A DNA stretch of 64,000 nucleotides from Rhynchopus euleeides (GCA_963210315.1 OY723299.1:372001-436000); one strand, 5' to 3'; shown: positions 25,412 through 37,025, counted from the stretch's first letter. Program-made: numbers and translations. The notes: generated by a model not told the origin, from the sequence alone.

Positions 25412-25950
25412 TACTGTCATGTTATTGGTTTATTTCTGTGTACAGATACACACTGCTGATTCGCTTGTCGGGTGGGGGGGGGGGGAAAAGGGGGAAAGAA
25501 CCATATCAAAAGACATAGCAAAAACGGGGGTTGGGGGAGGGGGGGGGGGGGGAAATGGTTGAGAAAAAACATACATCAGGGGTGGGGGCGTTCTGTTATG
25601 GTTTTTGTTTCATTCGTGTGTTCGTTCTGAAGACAAGATAATGGAAACAAAAGGGAAAACAGGCATGCCCCTCACCACTCAGCGTATCTGCAGAGCCATG
25701 TGCACGTACGTACACTCTGGGTACACATCGCCGCTCTGCCTTGGGAACAGAGAATGGGGTTTAACACGCTGAACTCCTTTGTGTAAACACCATTGGGTAG
25801 GCGGTCACATTCTCAGGTTCCGGGGGGAGGGGGGGGGGGGGGGGAAATTCGTTTTAGAAAACAAAATATTCATCACGTTCCGTCACGTCCGTCAGCATAC
25901 ACACTCACCTCACACATTCGTATACACTAAACGCTTCATCTCTTGTTCAA
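25412..25950 (-). mobile_element. PLE partial copy P1 upstream of full copy 1 (pseudo-LTR arm)
   Basis: Another TACTGTCATG 3' terminus directly abuts the 5' end of full copy 1. It continues for about 540 bp of 3' UTR to TTGTTCAAGCC and then joins the 51-bp array at GCACAACTCTGCC. Because it matches the 3' end of the full copy, the two form direct repeats around it, the pseudo-LTR layout known from Penelope-like elements. Confidence 0.85.
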
Positions 25951-28900
25951 GCCGCACAACTCTGCCTAGGTCCTAAACACCCATTTCAGCACTCTCCTGC
26001 AGTCGGACACTTCTGCCTAGGTCCTAAACACCCATTTCAGCACTCTCCTGCAGTCGGACACCTCTGCCTAAGTCCTAAACACCCATTTCAGCACTCTCCT
26101 GCAGTCGGACACTTCTGCCTAGGTCCTAAACACCCATTTCGGCACTCTCCTGCAGTCGCACACCTCTGCCTAGGTCCTAAACACCCATTTCAGCACTCTC
26201 CTGCAGTCGGACACTTCTGCCTAAGTCCGAAACACCCATTTCAGCACTCTCCTGCAGTCGGACACTTCTGCCTAAGTCCGAAACACCCATTTCAGCACTC
26301 TCCTGCAGTCGGACACTTCTGCCTAGGTCCTAAACACCCATTTCGGCACTCTCCTGCAGTCGCACACCTCTGCCTAAGTCCTAAACACCCATTTCAGCAC
26401 TCTCCTGCAGTCGGACACTTCTGCCTAGGTCCTAAACACCCATTTCAGCACTCTCCTGCAGTCGCACACCTCTGCCTAAGTCCTCAACACCCATTTCAGC
26501 ACTCTCCTGCAGTCGGCCACTTCTGCCTAGGTCCTAAACACCCATTTCAGCACTCTCCTGCAGTCGCACACCTCTGCCTAGGTCCTCAACACCCATTTCA
26601 GCACTCTCCTGCAGTCGGACACTTCTGCCTAAGTCCGAAACACCCATTTCAGCACTCTCCTGCAGTCGGACACTTCTGCCTAGGTCCTAAACACCCATTT
26701 CAGCACTCTCCTGCAGTCGCACACCTCTGCCTAAGTCCTAAACACCCATTTCAGCACTCTCCTGCAGTCGCACACCTCTGCCTAGGTCCTAAACAACCAT
26801 TTCAGCACTCTCCTGCAGTCGCACACCTCTGCCTAGGTCCTAAACACCCATTTCAGCACTCTCCTGCAGTCGGACACTTCTGCCTAAGTCCGAAACACCC
26901 ATTTCAGCACTCTCCTGCAGTCGGACACTTCTGCCTAGGTCCTAAACACCCATTTCGGCACTCTCCTGCAGTCGCACACCTCTGCCTAAGTCCTAAACAC
27001 CCATTTCAGCACTCTCCTGCAGTCGGACACTTCTGCCTAGGTCCTAAACACCCATTTCAGCACTCTCCTGCAGTCGGACACTTCTGCCTAGGTCCTAAAC
27101 ACCCATTTCAGCACTCTCCTGCAGTCGCACACCTCTGCCTAAGTCCTAAACACCCATTTCAGCACTCTCCTGCAGTCGCACACCTCTGCCTAGGTCCTAA
27201 ACAACCATTTCAGCACTCTCCTGCAGTCGCACACCTCTGCCTAGGTCCTAAACACCCATTTCAGCACTCTCCTGCAGTCGGACACTTCTGCCTAAGTCCG
27301 AAACACCCATTTCAGCACTCTCCTGCAGTCGGACACTTCTGCCTAGGTCCTAAACACCCATTTCGGCACTCTCCTGCAGTCGCACACCTCTGCCTAAGTC
27401 CTAAACACCCATTTCAGCACTCTCCTGCAGTCGGACACTTCTGCCTAGGTCCTAAACACCCATTTCAGCACTCTCCTGCAGTCGGACACTTCTGCCTAGG
27501 TCCTAAACACCCATTTCAGCACTCTCCTGCAGTCGCACACCTCTGCCTAAGTCCTAAACACCCATTTCAGCACTCTCCTGCAGTCGCACACCTCTGCCTA
27601 GGTCCTAAACACCCATTTCAGCACTCTCCTGCAGTCGGACACCTCTGCCTAAGTCCTAAACACCCATTTCAGCACTCTCCTGCAGTCGGACACCTCTGCC
27701 TAAGTCCTAAACACCCATTTCAGCACTCTCCTGCAGTCGCACACCTCTGCCTAAGTCCTAAACACCCATTTCAGCACTCTCCTGCAGTCGGACACTTCTG
27801 CCTAGGTCCTAAACACCCATTTCAGCACTCTCCTGCAGTCGCACACCTCTGCCTAGGTCCTAAACACCCATTTCAGCACTCTCCTGCAGTCGGACACTTC
27901 TGCCTAAGTCCGAAACACCCATTTCAGCACTCTCCTGCAGTCGGACACTTCTGCCTAAGTCCGAAACACCCATTTCAGCACTCTCCTGCAGTCGGACACT
28001 TCTGCCTAGGTCCTAAACACCCATTTCAGCACTCTCCTGCAGTCGCACACCTCTGCCTAGGTCCTAAACACCCATTTCAGCACTCTCCTGCAGTCGGACA
28101 CTTCTGCCTAAGTCCGAAACACCCATTTCAGCACTCTCCTGCAGTCGGACACTTCTGCCTAAGTCCGAAACACCCATTTCAGCACTCTCCTGCAGTCGGA
28201 CACTTCTGCCTAGGTCCTAAACACCCATTTCGGCACTCTCCTGCAGTCGCACACCTCTGCCTAAGTCCTAAACACCCATTTCAGCACTCTCCTGCAGTCG
28301 CACACCTCTGCCTAGGTCCTAAACACCCATTTCAGCACTCTCCTGCAGTCGGACACTTCTGCCTAAGTCCGAAACACCCATTTCAGCACTCTCCTGCAGT
28401 CGGACACTTCTGCCTAGGTCCTAAACACCCATTTCGGCACTCTCCTGCAGTCGCACACCTCTGCCTAAGTCCTAAACACCCATTTCAGCACTCTCCTGCA
28501 GTCGGACACTTCTGCCTAGGTCCTAAACACCCATTTCAGCACTCTCCTGCAGTCGGACACTTCTGCCTAGGTCCTAAACACCCATTTCAGCACTCTCCTG
28601 CAGTCGCACACCTCTGCCTAGGTCCTAAACACCCATTTCAGCACTCTCCTGCAGTCGGACACTTCTGCCTAGGTCCTAAACACCCATTTCAGCACTCTCC
28701 TGCAGTCGGACACTTCTGCCTAGGTCCTAAACACCCATTTCAGCACTCTCCTGCAGTCGCACACCTCTGCCTAGGTCCTAAACACCCATTTCAGCACTCT
28801 CCTGCAGTCGGACACCTCTGCCTAAGTCCGAAACACCCATTTCAGCACTCTCCTGCAGTCGGACACTTCTGCCTAAGTCCGAAACACCCATTTCAGCACT

Positions 28901-29021
28901 CTCCTGCAGTCGGACACTTCTGCCTAGGTCCTAAACACCCATTTCGGCACTCTCCTGCAGTCGCACACCTCTGCCTAAGTCCTAAACACCCATTTCAGCA
29001 CTCTCCTGCAGTCGGACACTT
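25951..29021 (+). repeat. 51-bp minisatellite, block 2 (about 60 units)
   Basis: Same unit and variants as block 1. Includes a recurring AAACAACCATTT variant (about 26794 and 27202, 408 bp = 8 units apart), a sign of local higher-order duplication. Ends after GTCGGACACTT at a PLE 3' terminus. Repeated in 45189-48259. Confidence 0.95.
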
Positions 29022-29476
29022 TACTGTCATGTTATTGGTTTATTTCTGTGTACAGATACACACTGCTGATTCGCTTGTCGGGTGGGGGGGGGGGAAAAAA
29101 GGGGGAAAGAACCATATCAAAAGACATAGCAAAAACGGGGGTTGGGGGAGGGGGGGGGGGAAATGGTTGAGAAAAAACATACATCAGGGGTGGGGGCGTT
29201 CTGTTATGGTTTTTGTTTCATTCGTGTGTTCGTTCTGAAGACAAGATAATGGAAACAAAAGGGAAAACAGGCATGCCCCTCACCACTCAGCGTATCTGCA
29301 GAGCCATGTGCACGTACGTACACTCTGGGTACACATCGCCGCTCTGCCTTGGGAACAGAGAATGGGGTTTAACACGCTGAACTCCTTTGTGTAAACACCA
29401 TTGGGTAGGCGGTCACATTCTCAGGTTCCGGGGGGAGGGGGGGGGGGGGAAATTCGTTTTAGAAAACAAAATATTC
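29022..29476 (-). mobile_element. PLE fragment F2, 3' UTR only
   Basis: TACTGTCATG terminus followed by about 450 bp of 3' UTR, broken at ACAAAATATTC where the next PLE 3' terminus (29477) starts. Left junction is again array GTCGGACACTT. Head-to-tail with F3. Confidence 0.87.
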
Positions 29477-30452
29477 TACTGTCATGTTATTGGTTTATTT
29501 CTGTGTACAGATACACACTGCTGATTCGCTTGTCGGGTGGGGGGGGGGGAAAAAAGGGGGAAAGAACCATATCAAAAGACATAGCACAAACGGGGGTTGG
29601 GGGAGGGGGGGGGGGGAAATGGTTGAGAAAAAACATACATCAGGGGTGGGGGCGTTCTGTTATGGTTTTTGTTTCATTCGTGTGTTCGTTCTGAAGACAA
29701 GATAATGGAAACAAAAGGGAAAACAGGCATGCCCCTCACCACTCAGCGTATCTGCAGAGCCATGTGCACGTACGTACACTCTGGGTACACATCGCCGCTC
29801 TGCCTTGGGAACAGAGAATGGGGTTTAACACGCTGAACTCCTTTGTGTAAACACCATTGGGTAGGCGGTCACATTCTCAGGTTCCGGGGGGAGGGGGGGG
29901 GGGGAAATTCGTTTTAGAAAACAAAATATTCATCACGTTCCGTCACGTCCGTCAGCATACACACTCACCTCACACATTCGTATACACTAAACGCTTCATC
30001 TCTTGTTCAAGCCTTCATCATCACGTGGTAGTAGCTCACCCCACGCGGCACTCACTTGGCATATAGTCAAGTGGTTCCGTCAGGCTCTGGTTCTGTTCCA
30101 TTACCAGGCTCCCCTGACTGCGATTGTGAGACCTCCGTTCTGTCCGTCTCTGATTTCCCTGGTGGCCCCGTCTCCCGCTCACCATCCACCCCTTCACCAC
30201 CCGTCTGAGACAGAAAAATATCAGGGGAGGCAGGCACCGAGGGCGATATCTGTGCCGGAGGGGCACCCAACAACAAGGGAAGTTCCACAGCAGGTTCCGT
30301 GGCTGACGCCTGTATCTGACAGCTCTGCTTCAACCTTGAAATCATCCAGGTTGTTGCACATACCCGCAGACCGTATCAACTGTGACACCAAAATACCCCT
30401 TCCTTGGCTTTCTGGTGCTGCACTTGTTCGACAAGTATATTTATTGGGTGGT
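29477..30452 (-). mobile_element. PLE fragment F3 with internal deletion
   Basis: Starts at the common 3' terminus, includes the 3' UTR and the last ~80 codons, then jumps from GTATCTGA to CAGCTCTGCTTCAACC. Compared with copy 2 this removes about 2.8 kb (roughly 37279-40076), taking out the USP domain and coiled coil. It ends at TTGGGTG, where the array resumes with GTAAGTCC. The deletion ends are not GT...AG on the coding strand, so template jumping or recombination fits better than splicing. The fused C-terminal frame (30067-30345) is not a functional gene. Confidence 0.83.
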
Positions 30453-32333
30453 AAGTCCTAAACACCCATTTCAGCACTCTCCTGCAGTCGGACACTTCTG
30501 CCTAGGTCCTAAACACCCATTTCGGCACTCTCCTGCAGTCGCACACCTCTGCCTAAGTCCTCAACACCCATTTCAGCACTCTCCTGCAGTCGCACAACTC
30601 TGCCTAGGTCCTAAACACCCATTTCAGCACTCTCCTGCAGTCGGACACTTCTGCCTAGGTCCTAAACACCCATTTCAGCACTCTCCTGCAGTCGCACACC
30701 TCTGCCTAAGTCCTAAACACCCATTTCAGCACTCTCCTGCAGTCGCACACCTCTGCCTAGGTCCTAAACACCCATTTCAGCACTCTCCTGCAGTCGGACA
30801 CCTCTGCCTAAGTCCTAAACACCCATTTCAGCACTCTCCTGCAGTCGCACACCTCTGCCTAGGTCCTAAACAACCATTTCAGCACTCTCCTGCAGTCGCA
30901 CACCTCTGCCTAGGTCCTAAACACCCATTTCAGCACTCTCCTGCAGTCGGACACTTCTGCCTAAGTCCGAAACACCCATTTCAGCACTCTCCTGCAGTCG
31001 GACACTTCTGCCTAGGTCCTAAACACCCATTTCGGCACTCTCCTGCAGTCGCACACCTCTGCCTAGGTCCTAAACACCCATTTCAGCACTCTCCTGCAGT
31101 CGGACACTTGTGCCTAAGTCCTAAACACCCATTTCAGCACTCTCCTGCAGTCGCACACCTCTGCCTAAGTCCTCAACACCCATTTCAGCACTCTCCTGCA
31201 GTCGGCCACTTCTGCCTAGGTCCTAAACACCCATTTCAGCACTCTCCTGCAGTCGCACACCTCTGCCTAAGTCCGAAACACCCATTTCGGCACTCTCCTG
31301 CAGTCGGACACTTCTGCCTAAGTCCGAAACACCCATTTCAGCACTCTCCTGCAGTCGGACACTTCTGCCTAGGTCCTAAACACCCATTTCGGCACTCTCC
31401 TGCAGTCGGACACCTCTGCCTAAGTCCTAAACACCCATTTCAGCACTCTCCTGCAGTCGCACACCTCTGCCTAGGTCCTAAACACCCATTTCAGCACTCT
31501 CCTGCAGTCGGACACTTCTGCCTAAGTCCGAAACACCCATTTCAGCACTCTCCTGCAGTCGGACACTTCTGCCTAGGTCCTAAACACCCATTTCGGCACT
31601 CTCCTGCAGTCGGACACCTCTGCCTAAGTCCTAAACACCCATTTCAGCACTCTCCTGCAGTCGCACACCTCTGCCTAGGTCCTAAACACCCATTTCAGCA
31701 CTCTCCTGCAGTCGGACACTTCTGCCTAAGTCCGAAACACCCATTTCAGCACTCTCCTGCAGTCGCACACCTCTGCCTAAGTCCTCAACACCCATTTCAG
31801 CACTCTCCTGCAGTCGGCCACTTCTGCCTAGGTCCTAAACACCCATTTCAGCACTCTCCTGCAGTCGCACACCTCTGCCTAAGTCCGAAACACCCATTTC
31901 GGCACTCTCCTGCAGTCGGACACTTCTGCCTAAGTCCGAAACACCCATTTCAGCACTCTCCTGCAGTCGGACACTTCTGCCTAGGTCCTAAACACCCATT
32001 TCGGCACTCTCCTGCAGTCGGACACCTCTGCCTAAGTCCTAAACACCCATTTCAGCACTCTCCTGCAGTCGCACACCTCTGCCTAGGTCCTAAACACCCA
32101 TTTCAGCACTCTCCTGCAGTCGGACACTTCTGCCTAAGTCCGAAACACCCATTTCAGCACTCTCCTGCAGTCGGACACTTCTGCCTAGGTCCTAAACACC
32201 CATTTCGGCACTCTCCTGCAGTCGCACACCTCTGCCTAAGTCCTCAACACCCATTTCAGCACTCTCCTGCAGTCGGCCACTTCTGCCTAGGTCCTAAACA
32301 CCCATTTCAGCACTCTCCTGCAGTCGGACACTT
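30453..32333 (+). repeat. 51-bp minisatellite, block 3 (about 37 units)
   Basis: Same unit. A frame that begins inside fragment F3 (30382) stays open through the whole block because the unit is 17 codons with no stop. This is not evidence of a gene by itself. Ends after GTCGGACACTT at the next PLE terminus. Repeated in 49691-51571. Confidence 0.95.
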
Positions 32334-32410
32334 TACTGTCATGTTATTGGTTTATTTTTTTTTATTTTTTTTTCCTTTGGTTTATTTTTGTGTACAGATA
32401 CACACTGCTG
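32334..32410 (-). mobile_element. PLE fragment F4, 3' terminal stub with T-rich expansion
   Basis: TACTGTCATGTTATTGGTTT followed by an expanded T-rich stretch that repeats the TTGGTTTATTT word, then GTGTACAGATACACACTGCTG. Only about 75 bp of the element are present before 16 bp of filler (32411-32426) and the T-run of Y1. Left junction is again array GTCGGACACTT. Confidence 0.8.
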
Positions 32411-32426
32411 CCGATACACTCAGCAC

Positions 32427-32825
32427 TTTTTTTTTTTTCCATGTCGCTCCCGTTGGTCACTTCGCTGCTTTGAGTCAGCCACGTGGCGGAAGCCGGACCG
32501 CAGGGAGGGGCGTTGCGCCCGTTGACGCCTCTCACTCCTCATGTGCCTTGAGTAGCTGCCAGGTGGGTCTGCTTTGAGGCGGGGAATCGCGTCAGGCCAA
32601 ACAGCCACTGCGAGGACGTCTCCCCTAAAAGAAAAGAAAGAATGTGGGAAGGGGACGGGGGTGGGATGGGTGGGCAGCGCAAGCCGGAAGGAGCGCCTCC
32701 CATGGGGCGGAAGCTCACCCGACAGCATAAAATGCTGCGAAAACAACAAAAAAAGGGAAAATAAACCACGCACACCACAACATCAATAAAACCAAAGCCG
32801 TGCAGAAAGGGCCCCTCCGCATATA
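32427..32825 (-). mobile_element. Y sequence copy Y1, poly(A)-ended
   Basis: A 12-base T-run, then CATGTCGCTCC... for about 390 bp, ending at CCGCATATA. Read on the minus strand it ends in poly(A) with no AATAAA close upstream. The same ~390 bp follows immediately as Y2, head to tail. Minus-strand frames here include a hydrophobic stretch but no recognised domain. Candidates: a SINE-like or retrocopied polyadenylated RNA. I found no tRNA-type A/B boxes. Confidence 0.6.
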
Positions 32826-33316
32826 TTTTTTTTTTCATGTCGCTCCCGTTGGTCACTTCGCTGCTTTGAGTCAGCCACGTGGCGGAAGCCGGACCGCAGG
32901 GAGGGGCGTTGCGCCCGTTGACGCCTCTCACTCCTCATGTGCCTTGAGTAGCTGCCAGGTGGGTCTGCTTTGAGGCGGGGAATCGCGTCAGGCCAAACAG
33001 CCACTGCGAGGACGTCTCCCCTAAAAGAAAAAAAAGAATGTGGGAAGGGGACGGGGGTGGGATGGGTGGGCAGCGCAAGCCGGAAGGAGCGCCTCCCATG
33101 GGGCGGAAGCTCACCCGACAGCATAAAATGCTGCGAAAACAACAAAAAAAGGGAAAATAAACCACGCACACCACAACATCAATAAAACCAAAGCCGTGCA
33201 GAAAGGGCCCCTCCGCATATATGAAACAGGGCACACAGCGGAAAAAGAGTTACCAGAGCTTGCTTTAGTTTCCCCTCGGAGGAGGGTAATCACAGGGGGC
33301 GTGGTGAAGAAAAAGA
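32826..33316 (-). mobile_element. Y sequence copy Y2, longer at its 5' end
   Basis: A 10-base T-run and the same sequence as Y1 up to CCGCATATAT, then a further ~95 bp (GAAACAGGGCACACAGCGG...GAAGAAAAAGA) not present in Y1. The array resumes at CCACTTCTGCC. Y1 is therefore a shorter copy of the same RNA. A minus-strand frame here (33111-33320) has a run of about 25 hydrophobic residues, possibly a membrane segment, but no family is recognised. Confidence 0.6.
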
Positions 33317-35729
33317 CCACTTCTGCCTAAGTCCGAAACACCCATTTCAGCACTCTCCTGCAGTCGGACACTTCTGCCTAGGTCCTAAACACCCATTTCG
33401 GCACTCTCCTGCAGTCGCACACCTCTGCCTAAGTCCTCAACACCCATTTCAGCACTCTCCTGCAGTCGGACACTTCTGCCTAGGTCCTAAACACCCATTT
33501 CAGCACTCTCCTGCAGTCGCACACCTCTGCCTAGGTCCTAAACACCCATTTCAGCACTCTCCTGCAGTCGGACACTTCTGCCTAGGTCCTAAACACCCAT
33601 TTCAGCACTCTCCTGCAGTCGCACACCTCTGCCTAAGTCCTAAACACCCATTTCAGCACTCTCCTGCAGTCGCACACCTCTGCCTAGGTCCTAAACACCC
33701 ATTTCAGCACTCTCCTGCAGTCGGACACTTCTGCCTAAGTCCGAAACACCCATTTCAGCACTCTCCTGCAGTCGGACACTTCTGCCTAAGTCCGAAACAC
33801 CCATTTCAGCACTCTCCTGCAGTCGGACACTTCTGCCTAGGTCCTAAACACCCATTTCGGCACTCTCCTGCAGTCGCACACCTCTGCCTAAGTCCTAAAC
33901 ACCCATTTCAGCACTCTCCTGCAGTCGGACACTTCTGCCTAGGTCCTAAACACCCATTTCAGCACTCTCCTGCAGTCGCACACCTCTGCCTAGGTCCTCA
34001 ACACCCATTTCAGCACTCTCCTGCAGTCGGACACTTCTGCCTAAGTCCGAAACACCCATTTCAGCACTCTCCTGCAGTCGGACACTTCTGCCTAAGTCCG
34101 AAACACCCATTTCAGCACTCTCCTGCAGTCGGACACTTCTGCCTAGGTCCTAAACACCCATTTCGGCACTCTCCTGCAGTCGCACACCTCTGCCTAAGTC
34201 CTAAACACCCATTTCAGCACTCTCCTGCAGTCGCACACCTCTGCCTAGGTCCTAAACACCCATTTCAGCACTCTCCTGCAGTCGGACACTTCTGCCTAGG
34301 TCCTAAACACCCATTTCAGCACTCTCCTGCAGTCGCACACCTCTGCCTAGGTCCTAAACACCCATTTCAGCACTCTCCTGCAGTCGGACACCTGTGCCTA
34401 AGTCCTAAACACCCATTTCAGCACTCTCCTGCAGTCGGACACTTCTGCCTAGGTCCTAAACACCCATTTCAGCACTCTCCTGCAGTCGGACACTTCTGCC
34501 TAAGTCCGAAACACCCATTTCAGCACTCTCCTGCAGTCGGACACTTCTGCCTAAGTCCGAAACACCCATTTCAGCACTCTCCTGCAGTCGGACACTTCTG
34601 CCTAGGTCCTAAACACCCATTTCGGCACTCTCCTGCAGTCGCACACCTCTGCCTAAGTCCTAAACACCCATTTCAGCACTCTCCTGCAGTCGCACACCTC
34701 TGCCTAGGTCCTAAACAACCATTTCAGCACTCTCCTGCAGTCGCACACCTCTGCCTAGGTCCTAAACACCCATTTCAGCACTCTCCTGCAGTCGGACACT
34801 TCTGCCTAGGTCCTAAACACCCATTTCAGCACTCTCCTGCAGTCGCACACCTCTGCCTAGGTCCTCAACACCCATTTCAGCACTCTCCTGCAGTCGGACA
34901 CTTCTGCCTAAGTCCTCAACACCCATTTCAGCACTCTCCTGCAGTCGCACACCTCTGCCTAAGTCCTAAACACCCATTTCAGCACTCTCCTGCAGTCGCA
35001 CACCTCTGCCTAGGTCCTAAACAACCATTTCAGCACTCTCCTGCAGTCGCACACCTCTGCCTAGGTCCTAAACACCCATTTCAGCACTCTCCTGCAGTCG
35101 GACACTTCTGCCTAAGTCCGAAACACCCATTTCAGCACTCTCCTGCAGTCGGACACCTCTGCCTAAGTCCTAAACACCCATTTCAGCACTCTCCTGCAGT
35201 CGGACACTTCTGCCTAAGTCCGAAACACCCATTTCAGCACTCTCCTGCAGTCGGACACTTCTGCCTAAGTCCTCAACACCCATTTCAGCACTCTCCTGCA
35301 GTCGGACACTTCTGCCTAAGTCCTAAACACCCATTTCAGCACTCTCCTGCAGTCGGACACTTCTGCCTAGGTCCTAAACACCCATTTCAGCACTCTCCTG
35401 CAGTCGCACACCTCTGCCTAAGTCCTCAATACCCATTTCAGCACTCTCCTGCAGTCGCCCACTTCTGCCTAGGTCCTAAACACCCATTTCAGCACTCTCC
35501 TGCAGTCGCACACCTCTGCCTAGGTCCTAAACACCCATTTCAGCACTCTCCTGCAGTCGCACACCTCTGCCTAGGTCCTAAACACCCATTTCAGCACTCT
35601 CCTGCAGTCGGACACTTCTGCCTAGGTCCTAAACACCCATTTCAGCACTCTCCTGCAGTCGGACACCTCTGCCTAGGTCCTAAACACCCATTTCAGCACT
35701 CTCCTGCAGTCGCACACCTCTGCCTAGGT
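33317..35729 (+). repeat. 51-bp minisatellite, block 4 (about 47 units, ends at gap)
   Basis: Resumes within the unit at CCACTTCTGCC after Y2, and is truncated by the N run. It is collinear, base for base as far as I checked, with 52555-54967, so the true array probably continues into the gap. Confidence 0.95.
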
Positions 35730-35929
35730 NNNNNNNNNNNNNNNNNNNNNNNNNNNNNNNNNNNNNNNNNNNNNNNNNNNNNNNNNNNNNNNNNNNNNNN
35801 NNNNNNNNNNNNNNNNNNNNNNNNNNNNNNNNNNNNNNNNNNNNNNNNNNNNNNNNNNNNNNNNNNNNNNNNNNNNNNNNNNNNNNNNNNNNNNNNNNNN
35901 NNNNNNNNNNNNNNNNNNNNNNNNNNNNN
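35730..35929. other. assembly gap, 200 N
   Basis: Exactly 200 undetermined bases between array block 4 and the WD40 fragment. A round number suggests a placeholder of unknown true size. Confidence 0.99.
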
Positions 35930-35938
35930 ACGCTGCAC

Positions 35939-36430
35939 TCAGGGTGAAGCGGAAGACACAGCACACACAGAGACTGAAGTGTTGTTGTTCGTTGGTGTGA
36001 AGACCCACCTCCCGCAGAGGCTGAGTGCAACACCATACCCCTGTGAGTCCACCTTCCCCAGACACCTTCCTGTGCTGAGGCGGTACAGTGTGGTGGTCTC
36101 AAGGAGACTGTCTTTCACTGCAACAACATCACCTGGCTGTGACACAGCAAGTGAGGAGGGACGGTCGTCCAGTTGCACAGTACGCAGGCAGCTGAGGGAG
36201 GTTGTGCACCACACCTTGAGTGACTTGTCGGCACAGCACGACACCAGGTGCTGCTCGTCCTGAGTCAGGGCGGATCTCAGCACCCAACCAGTGTGCTCAT
36301 CCAGGGTGTGTGTGTGTGTGAGGGTGCTGATGTCCCACACACGGATGCTCTTGTCCTCTGACCCGCTGAAGATCCTCGTGTCCGACACAGCAATGCTGCG
36401 AACAACATTGCTGTGACCCTCCAGCACTCT
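35939..36430 (-). CDS. WD40-repeat protein, C-terminal fragment cut by a PLE insertion
   Basis: The minus-strand frame encodes about 163 residues with WD40 signatures: LEGHSNVVRSIAVSDTRIFS, GSEDKSIRVWD, then a second blade ending SCCADKSLKVW, and a third more divergent unit. It closes with a TGA at 35939. WD40 blades build beta-propeller scaffolds, and the specific partner cannot be told. No start codon belongs to the fragment. At its 5' side the frame runs into the PLE 3' terminus at 36430/36431, with GCACTCT at the junction also found at the far end of the element (44644-44650). The upstream exons are not found beyond the element, where array DNA follows. Probably a truncated host gene. The gap at 35929 hides its downstream flank. 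Confidence 0.8.
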   Translation of the reverse strand, partial: RVLEGHSNVVRSIAVSDTRIFSGSEDKSIRVWDISTLTHTHTLDEHTGWVLRSALTQDEQHLVSCCADKSLKVWCTTSLSCLRTVQLDDRPSSLAVSQPGDVVAVKDSLLETTTLYRLSTGRCLGKVDSQGYGVALSLCGRWVFTPTNNNTSVSVCAVSSASP

Positions 36431-37025
36431 ACTGTCATGTTATTGGTTTATTTCTGTGTACAGATACACACTGCTGATTCGCTTGTCGGGTGGGGGGGGG
36501 GGAAAAAAGGGGGAAATAACCATATCAAAAGACATAGCAAAAACGGGGGTTGGGGGAGGGGGGGGGGGGGAAATGGTTGAGAAAAAACATACATCAGGGG
36601 TGGGGGCGTTCTGTTATGGTTTTTGTTTCATTCGTGTGTTCGTTCTGAAGACAAGATAATGGAAACAAAAGGGAAAACAGGCATGCCCCTCACCACTCAG
36701 CGTATCTGCAGAGCCATGTGCACGTACGTACACTCTGGGTACACATCGCCGCTCTGCCTTGGGAACAGAGAATGGGGTTTAACACGCTGAACTCCTTTGT
36801 GTAAACACCATTGGGTAGGCGGTCACATTCTCAGGTTCCGGGGGGAGGGGGGGGGGGGGGGGGAAATTCGTTTTAGAAAACAAAATATTCATCACGTTCC
36901 GTCACGTCCGTCAGCATACACACTCACCTCACACATTCGTATACACTAAACGCTTCATCTCTTGTTCAAGCCTTCATCATCACGTGGTCGTAGCTCACCC
37001 CACGCGGCACTCACTTGGCATATAG
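36431..37025 (-). other. PLE 3' UTR with three C-tracts (G-tracts on plus strand)
   Basis: Between the stop codon and the 3' terminus, three long G-runs occur on the plus strand (near 36491-36502, 36548-36570 and 36840-36863). They would be C-tracts in the RNA and G-tracts in first-strand cDNA. Run lengths differ between copies while the sequence between them is nearly constant. Conserved words include GTGTACAGATACACACTGCTG near the terminus and CACGTACGTACACTC. The G-runs could form quadruplexes and stall or redirect the polymerase. Confidence 0.7.

Larger units (their letters stand above)
16002..35729. repeat. large duplicated segment, copy 1
   Basis: From the PLE 3' terminus to the gap, this segment matches 36430-54967. 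After the hAT-type insertion the offset is a constant 19238 with no length change, including minisatellite blocks, PLE fragments and Y copies. Before the insertion the coding region sits at offset 20429, the difference being the 1183-bp insert plus its 8-bp target duplication. Confidence 0.9.

Noticed and set aside
29477..30452. F3 internal deletion as a spliced retrocopy
   Set aside because: The deleted interval on the coding strand does not begin GT or end AG at the observed joint.
32427..33316. Y as a tRNA- or 7SL-derived SINE
   Set aside because: No A-box/B-box pair or tRNA-like fold was recognised. Only the poly(A)-type end supports retroposition.
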